Positions 37,646-47,108 are shown, counted from the stretch's first letter. The stretch: DNA of 64,000 nucleotides from Candidatus Firestoneibacteriota bacterium (GCA_903891415.1 CAITEH010000005.1:1-64000), one strand, 5' to 3'. A program made the numbers and translations. The notes: generated from the sequence alone by a model not told the origin.

Positions 37646-38209
37646 TCACATGCCTATTTCGCCTGCAATGCCTTGCATGGCGGAAACTGCTATTTCTACG
37701 AATTTGTCTTTCATAAGTCCGGTCTTTTCAATATCCGAGATAAGCTGCCGGTTTACCTTTGCGGCAAAGGCCTTTTCTTTCAGACGTTTGAGTATAGAGG
37801 AAGGCTTAACGTCCGCAAGTTTTTTAGACGGAAGTATCAGGACATAGGCCGCAATGAGTCCGGTAATATTCTCTCCCGCCGAAAGGGCATAATCAAGGTT
37901 GGAACTCCTTTTTTCCTTAACAAAACCCAGATTCTCGGCATGAGCAAGTATGGCCTGAAATAAAACGGGCTCTTCAACCCCTTCTTTTCTTAGAAGTTCT
38001 ACTGAGGCCGTTCCATGTTTGGAGTAATCCGTCCCGATAGTATCAAGGTCAATATCATGCAGGAGCCCGCAAGCCGTCCAGAATTCTTCGTCCCCCCCGA
38101 AATACTTTGCCAGCCCGCGCAGGACCGCACCTGTTTCAAGTGAATGCTTTATCAGATGTTCTGTCTTAAGATATTTCAACATAAGTTCTTTTGCTTTGCT
38201 CTCGTTCAT
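37646..38209 (-). CDS. HD-domain phosphohydrolase embedded in the T2SS operon
   Basis: 'KYLKTEHLIKHSLETGAVLRGLAKYF', 'CGLLHDIDLDTIG'; start trimmed to MNESKAKEL. Confidence 0.8.
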   Translation of the reverse strand: MNESKAKELMLKYLKTEHLIKHSLETGAVLRGLAKYFGGDEEFWTACGLLHDIDLDTIGTDYSKHGTASVELLRKEGVEEPVLFQAILAHAENLGFVKEKRSSNLDYALSAGENITGLIAAYVLILPSKKLADVKPSSILKRLKEKAFAAKVNRQLISDIEKTGLMKDKFVEIAVSAMQGIAGEIGM

Positions 38210-38228
38210 GCCTGCCTCTCGCTCTCGG

Positions 38229-38624
38229 TCATTTTCTCTGCAAGAATTTCGTTTCAAGGGAAAAATCCCTGGTACTTCCCCTTGCCTGCCAGGCCACCGT
38301 CACTTTCAGCCTGGTCAGATTATAATTACCGGTCATTTCCAGTTTTGTACTTTCCGCGGTCCAGCTATAGCCGGGCTCAGTCTCGCCAAAATCACCGCTC
38401 ATTTCCTCATCCAGAGTACCGGCCGTCTTAAGCTCCTCCAGTTTTGACTGGGAAAGAAAAGCAGCCCGGGTTTTTGTTTTAATATCCTCCATCCTGTTTA
38501 AAGATTCCGAAAAAAGGTAAAGACAGGATACCATAACAAGCCCCAGAAGGCCCAACCCTACCAGAGCATCAAGAAGTATATACGCTTCCTCTTTTTTTAA
38601 TACTGCGCTATTAATACTCTTCAT
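38229..38624 (-). CDS. gspI: T2SS minor pseudopilin GspI-like
   Basis: Prepilin-like 'KKEEAYILLDALVGLGLLGLVMVSCLYLFSESLNRME'; position between gspH and gspJ; lacks canonical GFTLLE. Confidence 0.7.
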   Translation of the reverse strand: MKSINSAVLKKEEAYILLDALVGLGLLGLVMVSCLYLFSESLNRMEDIKTKTRAAFLSQSKLEELKTAGTLDEEMSGDFGETEPGYSWTAESTKLEMTGNYNLTRLKVTVAWQARGSTRDFSLETKFLQRK

Positions 38625-39232
38625 TGGGCTATTCCGGATGAGGCAGAATAGGTATAGTCCCCGGGGAACACCTTAACAGAACCCGTTGTATGAGAGAAAT
38701 AGATGGTATAAATATTCCCCTTATTATCTTCCAGCACCAGCCGGGCAGGTTCCGCACTCCCGTCAGGATAAAACGTCACAAAATCACTGCTGACCGAACT
38801 ATCCTGCGCGGTTAATGCGCTCCTGGGCGTATTGAACTCCTTTATTCCGGTCTTCTCCGTTAAGACCTGTTGTTTTACGGCCGTTGACGGCACGTAGACA
38901 CCTGCCTCCGTGTACTCTGCCAGCCAGTAGGAATTATTTGAAAGATCCATGTAGAAGCGAACATTTATCCCCCTGGCCCCGGCAAGCTCGCCGGCAAGCC
39001 GCGCGGTCGAACTTAGGGTCATGGCATCGGAATAGACCGTTCTCGCGGCCAAAAAATTACCCAGCCAGATGACTGTAAGCCCCGAAATACTGACCAGAAT
39101 TGCAAGCACCACCGCGAGTTCAAGAAAAGTAAAACCCGCCGCTGAACTATGTCCGGAAATATTTTTTCTCTTCCTCACTGCACCGCTCTTTCCCGCTGTT
39201 TTCTTCCGCTTTAGTTCTCTGCCGCTATCCAA
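38621..39232 (-). CDS. gspH: T2SS pseudopilin GspH-like
   Basis: 'AAGFTFLELAVVLAILVSISGLTVIWLGNFL' prepilin motif. Confidence 0.78.
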   Translation of the reverse strand: MDSGRELKRKKTAGKSGAVRKRKNISGHSSAAGFTFLELAVVLAILVSISGLTVIWLGNFLAARTVYSDAMTLSSTARLAGELAGARGINVRFYMDLSNNSYWLAEYTEAGVYVPSTAVKQQVLTEKTGIKEFNTPRSALTAQDSSVSSDFVTFYPDGSAEPARLVLEDNKGNIYTIYFSHTTGSVKVFPGDYTYSASSGIAQ

Positions 39233-39672
39233 TTCGTAATATCGGCATCGGGCCCCGTCCCGCCTTCCTTACCATCGCGGCCAAGAGAATAAATATCATA
39301 GGAAGTCGTATTATTTGTCCCCGGATAAACATAAACATAAGGATTCCCCCAGGGATCTTTAGGGACTCTTTTTTTCAAGTAAGGCCCTTTCCAATTTGTA
39401 GGCACGGGAGGAATATTCGTGATATTAAGCAGGGCGTCAAAGCCCTGTTCTGATGTGGGATAATTTCCGTTATCTGCTTCATACGCGTCCAGGGCGGTCT
39501 CTATCGCGGCAATATCGGCTTTCGCTGCGGCTATTCTTGCGTCCTCGGTCCGGCCGACAAACCTGGGAGCCACCACCGCCGCAAGTATCGCGATGATAGC
39601 TATGACCGTAATAATTTCAATGAGCGTGAAACCTTTTGACTTATTATTTTCATCGTACCGTTGTTTAATCAT
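39211..39672 (-). CDS. gspG: T2SS major pseudopilin GspG
   Basis: 'KGFTLIEIITVIAIIAILAAVVAPRFVGRTEDARIAAAKADIAAIETALDAYEADNGNYPTSEQGFDAL'. Confidence 0.95.
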   Translation of the reverse strand: MIKQRYDENNKSKGFTLIEIITVIAIIAILAAVVAPRFVGRTEDARIAAAKADIAAIETALDAYEADNGNYPTSEQGFDALLNITNIPPVPTNWKGPYLKKRVPKDPWGNPYVYVYPGTNNTTSYDIYSLGRDGKEGGTGPDADITNWIAAEN

Positions 39673-39730
39673 TTTTTTCTCCTCGCGAAAGATTTCATTG
39701 ATAAAAACAAGAAATATTCTGCAACTATTT

Positions 39731-39775
39731 TAGACCTTACAAACCTTATAAGCTTTAAAAACTTTACGAACTCGA
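39731..39775. repeat. Degenerate 9-nt period array, 5 units (tagacctta caaacctta taagcttta aaaacttta cgaactcga)
   Basis: Direct reading; gspG-gspF intercistronic gap. Confidence 0.7.
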
Positions 39776-39777
39776 CT

Positions 39778-40899
39778 TTACTTCACTATTGCGCTTATGT
39801 TCATTATGGGAAGCAGAAGGGCCAGCGCCATATACCCGACCATAAGAGCTATCCCGAGAATAAATAAAGGTTCAATAAGTATCATCAACCTTCTGGTTGA
39901 AGTCTCGGTCTCTCTTTCATAAGAAGCCGCGATCTTATTCAAGACATTTTCCATTTTTCCAGTTTCCTCTCCGACCTGCATCATCTGAATTACCGGTTTG
40001 GGAAAGAAATCAAATTCTTTTAAAGCTTTCGAAAGGGCATCTCCGCGCTGAACGTTCCGCGTCACGATCTGAATATAACCGGAAAGGACCCGGTTACCTA
40101 TGCTTGATGAGGTTACAGCCAGTGCTTCAAGTAAAGGCACACCGCTGCCCAGCATTACGGAAAGCAGGAAAAAAAATCTGGAAAGTACCGCTTTATGCAC
40201 TGTCTTGCCGGCAAGAGGCAGTCTTAAGACCAAAGCATCCAGATTTCTCCGGCCTTTATCTGTTTGAATATAACGGCGCAGCAAAACAAAGGCCGCGATC
40301 AAAACAGCCAGAAGAAGCCACCAAAAACCGGCAAAAAAAGCGCTGGCTTTCATGAGTAACAGCGTGGGCAGAGGAAGCGTTTGATTATAATCCGCGAAAA
40401 TTGCGACAAAGCGGGGCAGAACAAAGACCAGAATAAGTACCAGAACAACAAGCCCGAAAGAAAGTATCACCAGCGGGTAGATCATCATGGTGAAAAGTTT
40501 TGATTTAAATTCTTCTTCCCACTCAAGCAGGTCCGCGTATTTTAAAAAGACCGTTTCCAGCAGGCCGGAAACTTCGCCTACTTTGGTGAGCCCGACCATA
40601 AGCGGCGGAAAGATCTCCTTGTATTCCGCAAGGCATACCGAAAAGGGCGCGCCGTTCTTTATTTTATCTTTTATGGCCAGGACCGTGGCCTTGAGAGTTT
40701 TATTTTCTATGCTGTCGCTGATGGTGGTAAGCGCGTGATAGAGAGGAACCCCCGCGGAGATCATGGTCGAAAGCTGCCTGACAAAAAAACTAAGATCATG
40801 CACGCCCACGGATTTGACAAAGCCCAGCCCCGCTTTTAATTTAAGCGTTTCCAGAATGCCCGTAAAACGCGTTATTACCGGAGAATTATATGGTTTCAT
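39778..40899 (-). CDS. gspF: T2SS inner-membrane platform protein GspF
   Basis: 'FFVRQLSTMISAGVPLYHALTTI', 'FFFLLSVMLGSGVPLLEALAVTS', 'VGEETGKMENVLNKIAASYERE'. Confidence 0.94.
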   Translation of the reverse strand: MKPYNSPVITRFTGILETLKLKAGLGFVKSVGVHDLSFFVRQLSTMISAGVPLYHALTTISDSIENKTLKATVLAIKDKIKNGAPFSVCLAEYKEIFPPLMVGLTKVGEVSGLLETVFLKYADLLEWEEEFKSKLFTMMIYPLVILSFGLVVLVLILVFVLPRFVAIFADYNQTLPLPTLLLMKASAFFAGFWWLLLAVLIAAFVLLRRYIQTDKGRRNLDALVLRLPLAGKTVHKAVLSRFFFLLSVMLGSGVPLLEALAVTSSSIGNRVLSGYIQIVTRNVQRGDALSKALKEFDFFPKPVIQMMQVGEETGKMENVLNKIAASYERETETSTRRLMILIEPLFILGIALMVGYMALALLLPIMNISAIVK

Positions 40900-42409
40900 C
40901 TTCCTGGGTCACTTTTATTATTTCATTTATGGTCGTAATGCCTTTTTTTACTTTTTCCCAGCCGTCTTCGCGCAGGGTCCGCATGCCGTTGGCGATCGCC
41001 GCGGCCTTAATTTCGCTGGCCATTGCCCGGTCCATGATCGTCTTTTTCAACGCTTCATTTATGACCAGCAATTCGTATATTCCGCTCCTGCCGTAATAGC
41101 CGGTGTTCAGGCATTGCTCGCAGCCCTTGCCTTTATAGAATTTTTCTCCGTTACTAAGTTTAAACTTCAGGTCTTTCAGGTATTCTTTGTCAGGCTGGTA
41201 TTCCACTTTGCAGTTTCCGTCTATTACCCGTATCAGCCGCTGTGCCAGGATACCCACGACCGAGGAGGCCACCAGGTAGGGTTCGACACCCATATCAATA
41301 AGCCTGGTAGCCGCGCCCGCGGCATCATTGGTATGCAGGGTCGCGAAAACAAGATGGCCGGTCAGGGAGGCACGGATAGCGATCTCGGCAGTTTCAAGGT
41401 CCCTTATTTCACCCACCATGATAATATCGGGGTCATGCCGGAGGATATGCCTTAAACCTCTCGCGAAAGTAAGCCCTATTTTGCTGTTAACCGGTATCTG
41501 GTTTATCCCCTCAACGCTGTATTCAACCGGCTCTTCCACGGTCATGATCTTTATTTCAGGAGAGTTTATCTTGGAAAGAGCCGAGTATAAAGTTGTAGTT
41601 TTACCGCTTCCCGTGGGGCCGGTAACAAGAATAATTCCGTAAGGTTTCTCTATAAGCTTCTCAAATTTCACAAGCGTATCGGGCAGCATGCCCAGCTCCG
41701 GCAGTCCGTACCGGACACTGGTTTTATCCAGGATACGCAGAACCACGCCTTCGCCGTAAAGCGTCGGGATGGTCGAGACACGGCAGTCTATCTGCTTGCC
41801 TCCTGATTTCATCTCGATCCTGCCATCCTGCGGCAAACGTCTTTCAGCAATATTCATTTCCGCCATTATTTTAATTCTTGAAACAATGGCGCCGCGGAAA
41901 TACTTAAGCGCGGGCGGGATAGGAACATCCCGGAGATTGCCGTCAACCCGGAAACGGATCTTCAGGCCTTTCTGCTGGGGTTCCAGATGAATGTCAGTCG
42001 CCCTTTCTTTCAGCGCTTCGATAAAGATCTGATTGACAAATTGAATTACCGAAGCGTCCTGGGCCAGGGCGGTATCGTCTATCTCTTCAAGTTCCTTAAA
42101 TTCCCCGTTCTTCTCCACCGTCGCCGAACCGCTCTCTGCGACCATTCTGGCTACCGTATCGGCGCCTACACCGTAATAACGTTTAATAGAAGCGGTTATC
42201 TCTTCTTCCCCCGCGATAAGCGGCTTTACTTTTTTGCCCAGGATAAGTGCAAGCTCATCAAGCATCTGGATATTATTGGGGTCGGTAACGGCTACTATTA
42301 TATGATTATTGTCTTCTTTGACGGGTATTACCTTGAACTTGCTTGCGATTTTTAGCGGCAGTTTCAGCAAAAGATTCTGGTCAATATCAAATCCAGGAGT
42401 TTTCTCCAC
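40886..42409 (-). CDS. gspE: T2SS ATPase GspE
   Basis: 'GPTGSGKTTTLYSAL', 'EDPVE'-like 'VEEPVEYSVEGINQIPVN', 'RHILRHDPDIIMVGEIRDLETAEIAIRASLTGHLVFATLHTNDA'. Confidence 0.95.
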   Translation of the reverse strand: MEKTPGFDIDQNLLLKLPLKIASKFKVIPVKEDNNHIIVAVTDPNNIQMLDELALILGKKVKPLIAGEEEITASIKRYYGVGADTVARMVAESGSATVEKNGEFKELEEIDDTALAQDASVIQFVNQIFIEALKERATDIHLEPQQKGLKIRFRVDGNLRDVPIPPALKYFRGAIVSRIKIMAEMNIAERRLPQDGRIEMKSGGKQIDCRVSTIPTLYGEGVVLRILDKTSVRYGLPELGMLPDTLVKFEKLIEKPYGIILVTGPTGSGKTTTLYSALSKINSPEIKIMTVEEPVEYSVEGINQIPVNSKIGLTFARGLRHILRHDPDIIMVGEIRDLETAEIAIRASLTGHLVFATLHTNDAAGAATRLIDMGVEPYLVASSVVGILAQRLIRVIDGNCKVEYQPDKEYLKDLKFKLSNGEKFYKGKGCEQCLNTGYYGRSGIYELLVINEALKKTIMDRAMASEIKAAAIANGMRTLREDGWEKVKKGITTINEIIKVTQEDETI

Positions 42410-42572
42410 AATTTCTCCTTTTGAAAAGGAATATTGTTGTTTGTATTATTGTACCACTTCTTTATGCCTTTTCCAATAAAGGAAAAATGTCTTTTGTCCC
42501 GGGAAACGCTAAAATAGCTAAGCGTATAATGCAATTATGACGAAAAATAAAGCAAAAAAGGTTACAAACAAC

Positions 42573-42609
42573 AGCAGGGACAGCCCGCCGTAGCGAACAT
42601 ATCCCTGCT
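42573..42609 (-). terminator. Candidate hairpin terminator downstream of htrA (AGCAGGGA...TCCCTGCT)
   Basis: 8-bp arms 42573-42580 and 42602-42609, then GTTGTTTG on the minus strand. Confidence 0.45.
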
Positions 42610-42652
42610 CTTTTCAGATAAGACCTGAATTACCGGTCAAAAGTTCAATTTT

Positions 42653-44152
42653 TTACTTGTTTTCTGAGCTCAAAACGATGTAAAGGGTACTGCCTCCTCT
42701 TTCAATTACAAACAGGATACCCTCTTTTAGATCCGCAGCCTTAACTATACTGTGGAAAACATCAATATTTGTTATCTCTTTTGAGTCTATTTCTCTGATA
42801 ATATCTCCGGCTTTGATATCAGCTTTATCGGCCAGGCTTCCCTTTTCAACGGCCGTTACCACAACACCCTTGTCGCCTTTGAGCCCGTATTTTCTGGCAA
42901 GCATTTCATTTAAATTTTTGACCGATATTCCGGTATCTTTGTTCTTATTATCCTTTTCCTCTTTAACTTTTGGTTTTTCTTCCGCGTTCTTCTCGCCCCA
43001 GGGCGCAAGCAGTACCTTAATGGTGAGTTCTTTGCCATCCCGTATTACAGTAAATACGGCGGTCTCACCGACTTCCCTTCCGGCCACCATTTCAACAACA
43101 TTTTTCGGGGTAAGCACTTCCTTCCCGTCAAACTTGACAATAACATCCCCGCCTTTAAGCCCCGCTTCTTTTCCCGGGCCTTTTGCATCAACTTCCGTAA
43201 TAAGTACCCCGGAGTTTACTTTAAGTTTTTTAGCCAGCTTGGCGTCAACTTCCTGCAAGCGCACGCCGACCCAGGGTGTTTCATCGCTGTTCTTTTTCCC
43301 TTCCATCAGCGTGTTGAGCTTTGCTTTGACATCATTGACCGGTATCGCAAAGCCGACACCCATATTTCCGACACTGCCCGAGTTAAAACTCCCCGCTATG
43401 GCCATATTTATGCCTATTACTTCGCCCTCAAGGTTAAAAAGCGGCCCGCCGGAATTTCCGGGATTGATAGGCGCGTCCAGTTGAATTATATGCGGGATCC
43501 TTTTCGGTATGCCTTCAATATCCATATTATCAAATAAACGCCCTTTGGCTGAAACTATACCCATCGTAACGGTATTCTCGTAGCCAAAGGGATTACCCAC
43601 GGCAACGACAATATCTCCGACCTGGACTTTGTCCGAATCTCCCAGATCAACTACCGGGAATTTGTCGCCGGATTTGATTTTTAAAACAGCTATATCGTGC
43701 CTTACATCATAGCCTTTGATCTCCGCGTCATATTTCTTTTCATTTGTAAGTATAACTTTCACGCTTACGGCATCTTCAACAACATGATAATTGGTCAGCA
43801 CATATCCGTCCGGTGTAATTATCATTCCGCTTCCGATACCGCCCATTTTCTGTTCTTCGTAGTCCTTACGGGAACCCTCTTCCCCGTCCTGATTCCCGCC
43901 GTCATTCTCATTTTTTTTGAAATATTTTCGCAGGTCGGGGAAATTAAAATCAAAGCCATTGGGCCCTTTTCCGACCTTGACCTTCCTCTCTGTAGCTATA
44001 TAAACTACAGCAGGACTGGCCTGTTTGGCTATCTCGCGCAGGTTATTCTGCAGCGCTTTTGCCTCCGGAGCCGCCGGCACTTTCGCAGCAACGGGAAGCG
44101 AAAAAAGAAGCAAAACTGCCATCCCCGCAAAGATCATTTTAATATTTTTCAT
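42653..44152 (-). CDS. DegP/HtrA-type periplasmic serine protease with two PDZ domains
   Basis: 'NYHVVEDA', 'HDIAVLKIK', 'PINPGNSGGPLFNLEGEVIGIN'; two C-terminal PDZ domains; start at 44152 after GGAGGAAT. Confidence 0.93.
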   Translation of the reverse strand: MKNIKMIFAGMAVLLLFSLPVAAKVPAAPEAKALQNNLREIAKQASPAVVYIATERKVKVGKGPNGFDFNFPDLRKYFKKNENDGGNQDGEEGSRKDYEEQKMGGIGSGMIITPDGYVLTNYHVVEDAVSVKVILTNEKKYDAEIKGYDVRHDIAVLKIKSGDKFPVVDLGDSDKVQVGDIVVAVGNPFGYENTVTMGIVSAKGRLFDNMDIEGIPKRIPHIIQLDAPINPGNSGGPLFNLEGEVIGINMAIAGSFNSGSVGNMGVGFAIPVNDVKAKLNTLMEGKKNSDETPWVGVRLQEVDAKLAKKLKVNSGVLITEVDAKGPGKEAGLKGGDVIVKFDGKEVLTPKNVVEMVAGREVGETAVFTVIRDGKELTIKVLLAPWGEKNAEEKPKVKEEKDNKNKDTGISVKNLNEMLARKYGLKGDKGVVVTAVEKGSLADKADIKAGDIIREIDSKEITNIDVFHSIVKAADLKEGILFVIERGGSTLYIVLSSENK

Positions 44153-44172
44153 ATATTCCTCCATTTTTTATC

Positions 44173-44439
44173 GTATTGTCAAAATTCTTTTGGTAAATCT
44201 CTGTCTACATCTGTTTCAAGCACTTCTTCGGGTTTTGATTGCCTGCCCTGCCTTTTTCTTGTCATGTTGAGCTGTTTTTCTCCTGGCGAAACATCCCTGC
44301 CTTTCAGACCTAAAATACAGAGATCCTTCGCAAAAGAGGCTCAGGATGACAAAGCTATTCAGATAACTACTTCTGCTATAACAAGTTTCTTTTTAACTGC
44401 CTTTATTTTCATATCTTTCATTTACTGCTTGACACTACC
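44173..44439. repeat. Dispersed MITE-like element, copy 1 (TIR-like TANTGTCAA...TTGACACTA ends)
   Basis: Extended similarity to 54841..55119; core CTTGTCATGTTGAGC ... AGATCCTTCG ... CAGGATGACAAAG. Confidence 0.75.
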
Positions 44440-44470
44440 AAAGATGATTACAATAAAGGTACTGGGTGTT

Positions 44471-44519
44471 TAGTTCTTAGCTCTTAATTCCTATTTCCCA
44501 GCACCTAGGACCCAGAACC
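44471..44519. repeat. Morphing heptanucleotide array, 7 units (tagttct tagctct taattcc tatttcc cagcacc taggacc cagaacc)
   Basis: Direct reading, exact 7-nt register. Confidence 0.8.
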
Positions 44520-44520
44520 T

Positions 44521-44539
44521 AAGCGAACTTCGTTCGCTT
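44521..44539 (-). other. Perfect 7-bp hairpin (AAGCGAA cttcg TTCGCTT) at the anti-sigma stop codon
   Basis: Direct reading; overlaps stop at 44538. Confidence 0.6.
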
Positions 44540-45272
44540 ACTGTGTTATTTCAAGTTCAAGTTTTACCTGGTCCGTGGGTTTAAGTTTTTTAAGCTCCGC
44601 CATTTCTTTTTTACTCGGAAGTTTCATAAGGTAGCCCATCTTGTTCAATTCTTTAATAAGTTCCTCGTACTTGCCGGCAGGGACCGTTATTACGTATTTT
44701 TTGCTCAAATTTATTGAATTCTTGGCAGGCGTTTCCGGGTTAAGGACGCCGGTACTGCTTCCTTCAAAACGGTTCACAATTTCATCCAGGTCGTAGCCGG
44801 CATGTGAAATATTTCCGGAATACATTATTACTTTATTTGGCTCCGTTCTGTTCTCCATACTCTTAGTGCCGCTTTTATTTTCCGCCAGCTGTTGTTTGCC
44901 GGTTAAAGTGTGAGTCCCTGCCGAAAAAGGCGCGCCGGGGACATAATTACTTATATAGATACCCAGTACCAGCCCTGCAAAGATCCCGGAAACCGCCATG
45001 GCCGTATTTTGAAGCGTTAAATAGGCCGCAAACCTGGCATAAAAAGGAGTTTCCGCCTGCTCAATTTTTTTCTCCAGGCCCCGGTAAAAACTTTCAGGAA
45101 TTTGCTCATCCGGAACGCATTTGATATAACTTAAGGCCTCAGACATGGTCTTATATTCCCTCGCACAGTCTTTGCACGCAAGCAAATGCTTGGCCACACT
45201 TTCTTTTTTTAAAGCAGAAAGCGCGCCCTCGCGGTACTCAAAGAAGAGCTCTCTTACTTCTTTACATTCCAT
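44538..45272 (-). CDS. Zinc-finger anti-sigma factor, single TM
   Basis: 'MECKEVRELFFEYREGALSALKKESVAKHLLACKDCAREY' (HxxxCxxC), TM 'TAMAVSGIFAGLVLGIYI'. Confidence 0.87.
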   Translation of the reverse strand: MECKEVRELFFEYREGALSALKKESVAKHLLACKDCAREYKTMSEALSYIKCVPDEQIPESFYRGLEKKIEQAETPFYARFAAYLTLQNTAMAVSGIFAGLVLGIYISNYVPGAPFSAGTHTLTGKQQLAENKSGTKSMENRTEPNKVIMYSGNISHAGYDLDEIVNRFEGSSTGVLNPETPAKNSINLSKKYVITVPAGKYEELIKELNKMGYLMKLPSKKEMAELKKLKPTDQVKLELEITQ

Positions 45273-45876
45273 AGTCTGTTAACCTCTCTTTAAGCTGTGT
45301 GAATATTTTTTTTAATTCTTCCCTGCCCCGGTTTATCCTTGATTTTACTGTGCCTATATTTGCGCCCGTAAGTTTTGCGATCTGCTCGTAAGAAAATCCC
45401 TCTATGTCCTTGAGGATAACCGGCATTCTAAAAGGTTCGGATATTCCGGCCAGGGCTTCAGCCACGATCTTTTTTTGTTCCTCCGCTTCCAGACCCTGTT
45501 CCGGCCCGGCAACAAGGGCTTCCACGGCACCCGGGCTTCCGGCTTCAACAGTGCGGCTGAGAACATCTTTGCTGTATTTCTTCATTCTGTTTATGGAATA
45601 ATTAACGGCTATACGCTGTATCCAGAAATAAAAGGGAGCTTCCCACCGGTATTGTTTTATTTTCCTGAAAACCTGCACAAAAACATCCTGCGTTATTTCA
45701 AGCGCGTCTTCCCGCTGGCCCAGATACCTGTAAACTACAGAGTATATCCTGGCGTCATAAAGCTTAACCAGCCGGAAAAAAGCCTCCCGGTCGCCGTATT
45801 TTTGAATTTTCCGGATCAATTCATTTTCATAGTTACGGGAAACTTCTTGTAGGACTTTTTCAGTATCACTGTTCAT
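45262..45876 (-). CDS. ECF RNA polymerase sigma factor
   Basis: 'REDALEITQDVFVQVFRKIKQYRWEAPFYFWIQRIAVN', 'KDIEGFSYEQIAKLTGANIGTVKSRINRGREEL'; start trimmed to MNSDTEK. Confidence 0.92.
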   Translation of the reverse strand: MNSDTEKVLQEVSRNYENELIRKIQKYGDREAFFRLVKLYDARIYSVVYRYLGQREDALEITQDVFVQVFRKIKQYRWEAPFYFWIQRIAVNYSINRMKKYSKDVLSRTVEAGSPGAVEALVAGPEQGLEAEEQKKIVAEALAGISEPFRMPVILKDIEGFSYEQIAKLTGANIGTVKSRINRGREELKKIFTQLKERLTDYGM

Positions 45877-45941
45877 AAGATAATCCCACCGATACAATAA
45901 ATAAGTTTTAATTTTATCTCTAATACATCTCGAGTACGTTA

Positions 45942-46048
45942 GGTTCTAGGCCCTGGGTGCTGGGTGCTGGAAAAACCCAAACCACTTTTTTACCCTCCGG
46001 AGGAGGGATTCCAATTTTCCCCCAGGACCCAGGACCTAGAACCCGGGA
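45942..46048. repeat. Inverted pair of heptanucleotide arrays forming a long hairpin (GGTTCTAGGCCCTGGGTGCTGGG ... CCCAGGACCCAGGACCTAGAACC)
   Basis: 23-nt arms 45942-45964 and 46021-46043 complementary at 21/23 positions; inner GGAAAA/TTTTCC also pairs; between lepB and the ECF sigma gene. Confidence 0.85.
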
Positions 46049-46055
46049 CCTTTTT

Positions 46056-46832
46056 TTATCTAGGCGGCAGTCCAAAGCGGTCGAGAGGCATCCACACAAG
46101 CACCGGCCTTCCAATAAGGCGTTCTCTCGGCACAAAACCCCAGAACCTGCTGTCATTGCTATTGTCCCTGTTATCACCCATCATAAAGAAGTATTCCTGC
46201 TTTAATGTGACACTGGAGCCGCCTCCGGGTATAAGCAGTTTATAGAGCGGCGCCATAAATTTATTCTCAATTTTCTTTCCGTTCAGGAATATTCCATCCG
46301 CCTCTTTGGCTTCAATAACATCCCCCGGCTTCGGCACCGTAAAAGGTTTCAAGTTGTCTCTCTGGTAACTGTCTTCCGGTATGATATTGTTATCAAGATG
46401 CTTTTTGTAGGGCTCTTCCTGTTTTACGCCGTTTATATAAAGCTCTTTAGCCTTGAGTTCCAGCGTGTCCCCCGGAAGCCCCATGCATCTTTTTACATAT
46501 ACCTTGTCTGTCTCCTGCGGCGGCAAAAAAACAATAATATTGCCGCGGTTAACCTTACCCCACTCTACCGCTTTTTTTGTGGTAAACGGCAGTTTAAACC
46601 CATAGGAAAGTTTATTAACGAATAAATGGTCTCCCACCAGCATGGTAGATTCCATGGACCCGGTAGGGATAGTAAAGGCCTGAACAACAAACTCCCTGAT
46701 AAGAAGAGCAATTACCAGCGCCGAAAGCAGGCTTTTCACCCATTCCCAGGCGGCTCCTTTGTGGGTTTCTTCCGTTTTATTGCTTTCACTACCGTTTGCC
46801 GCAGGTCCATTTGTTACATCATTTTCAGTCAT
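46056..46832 (-). CDS. lepB: Signal peptidase I
   Basis: 'PTGSMESTMLVGDHLFVNKLSYG', 'RGNIIVFLPPQETDKVYVKRCMGLPGDTLEL', 'FFMMGDNRDNSNDSRFWGFVPRERLIG'. Confidence 0.95.
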   Translation of the reverse strand: MTENDVTNGPAANGSESNKTEETHKGAAWEWVKSLLSALVIALLIREFVVQAFTIPTGSMESTMLVGDHLFVNKLSYGFKLPFTTKKAVEWGKVNRGNIIVFLPPQETDKVYVKRCMGLPGDTLELKAKELYINGVKQEEPYKKHLDNNIIPEDSYQRDNLKPFTVPKPGDVIEAKEADGIFLNGKKIENKFMAPLYKLLIPGGGSSVTLKQEYFFMMGDNRDNSNDSRFWGFVPRERLIGRPVLVWMPLDRFGLPPR

Positions 46833-46991
46833 CTTTCCCCCATTCTTTAATTATAGGACAATAATAAGGTCAAAATTGTTCCTGGCTGCATCTTTCATCA
46901 AAAAGGTAATAATAACAAGGACTATTGTACCATTTTATACTCTTTGAGGAGAACGTTCAAGGATAGAACGCAGAAGAACAAATAACGTCCT

Positions 46992-47108
46992 TAAGGTCAA
47001 TAGCGTCTATAAGGTCTATAAAGTCCATAAGGTCTAGAAAACAAAAAAGTCTTGAAGTCTATAACTAAAAGTCTTAAAGTCTATAAGGTCTGTAAGGTCT
47101 GTAAAGTC
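46992..47108. repeat. Degenerate ~9-nt array, left arm (AAGGTCTAT/AAGGTCTGT-type units)
   Basis: Direct reading; inverted relative to 47179..47348. Confidence 0.85.
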
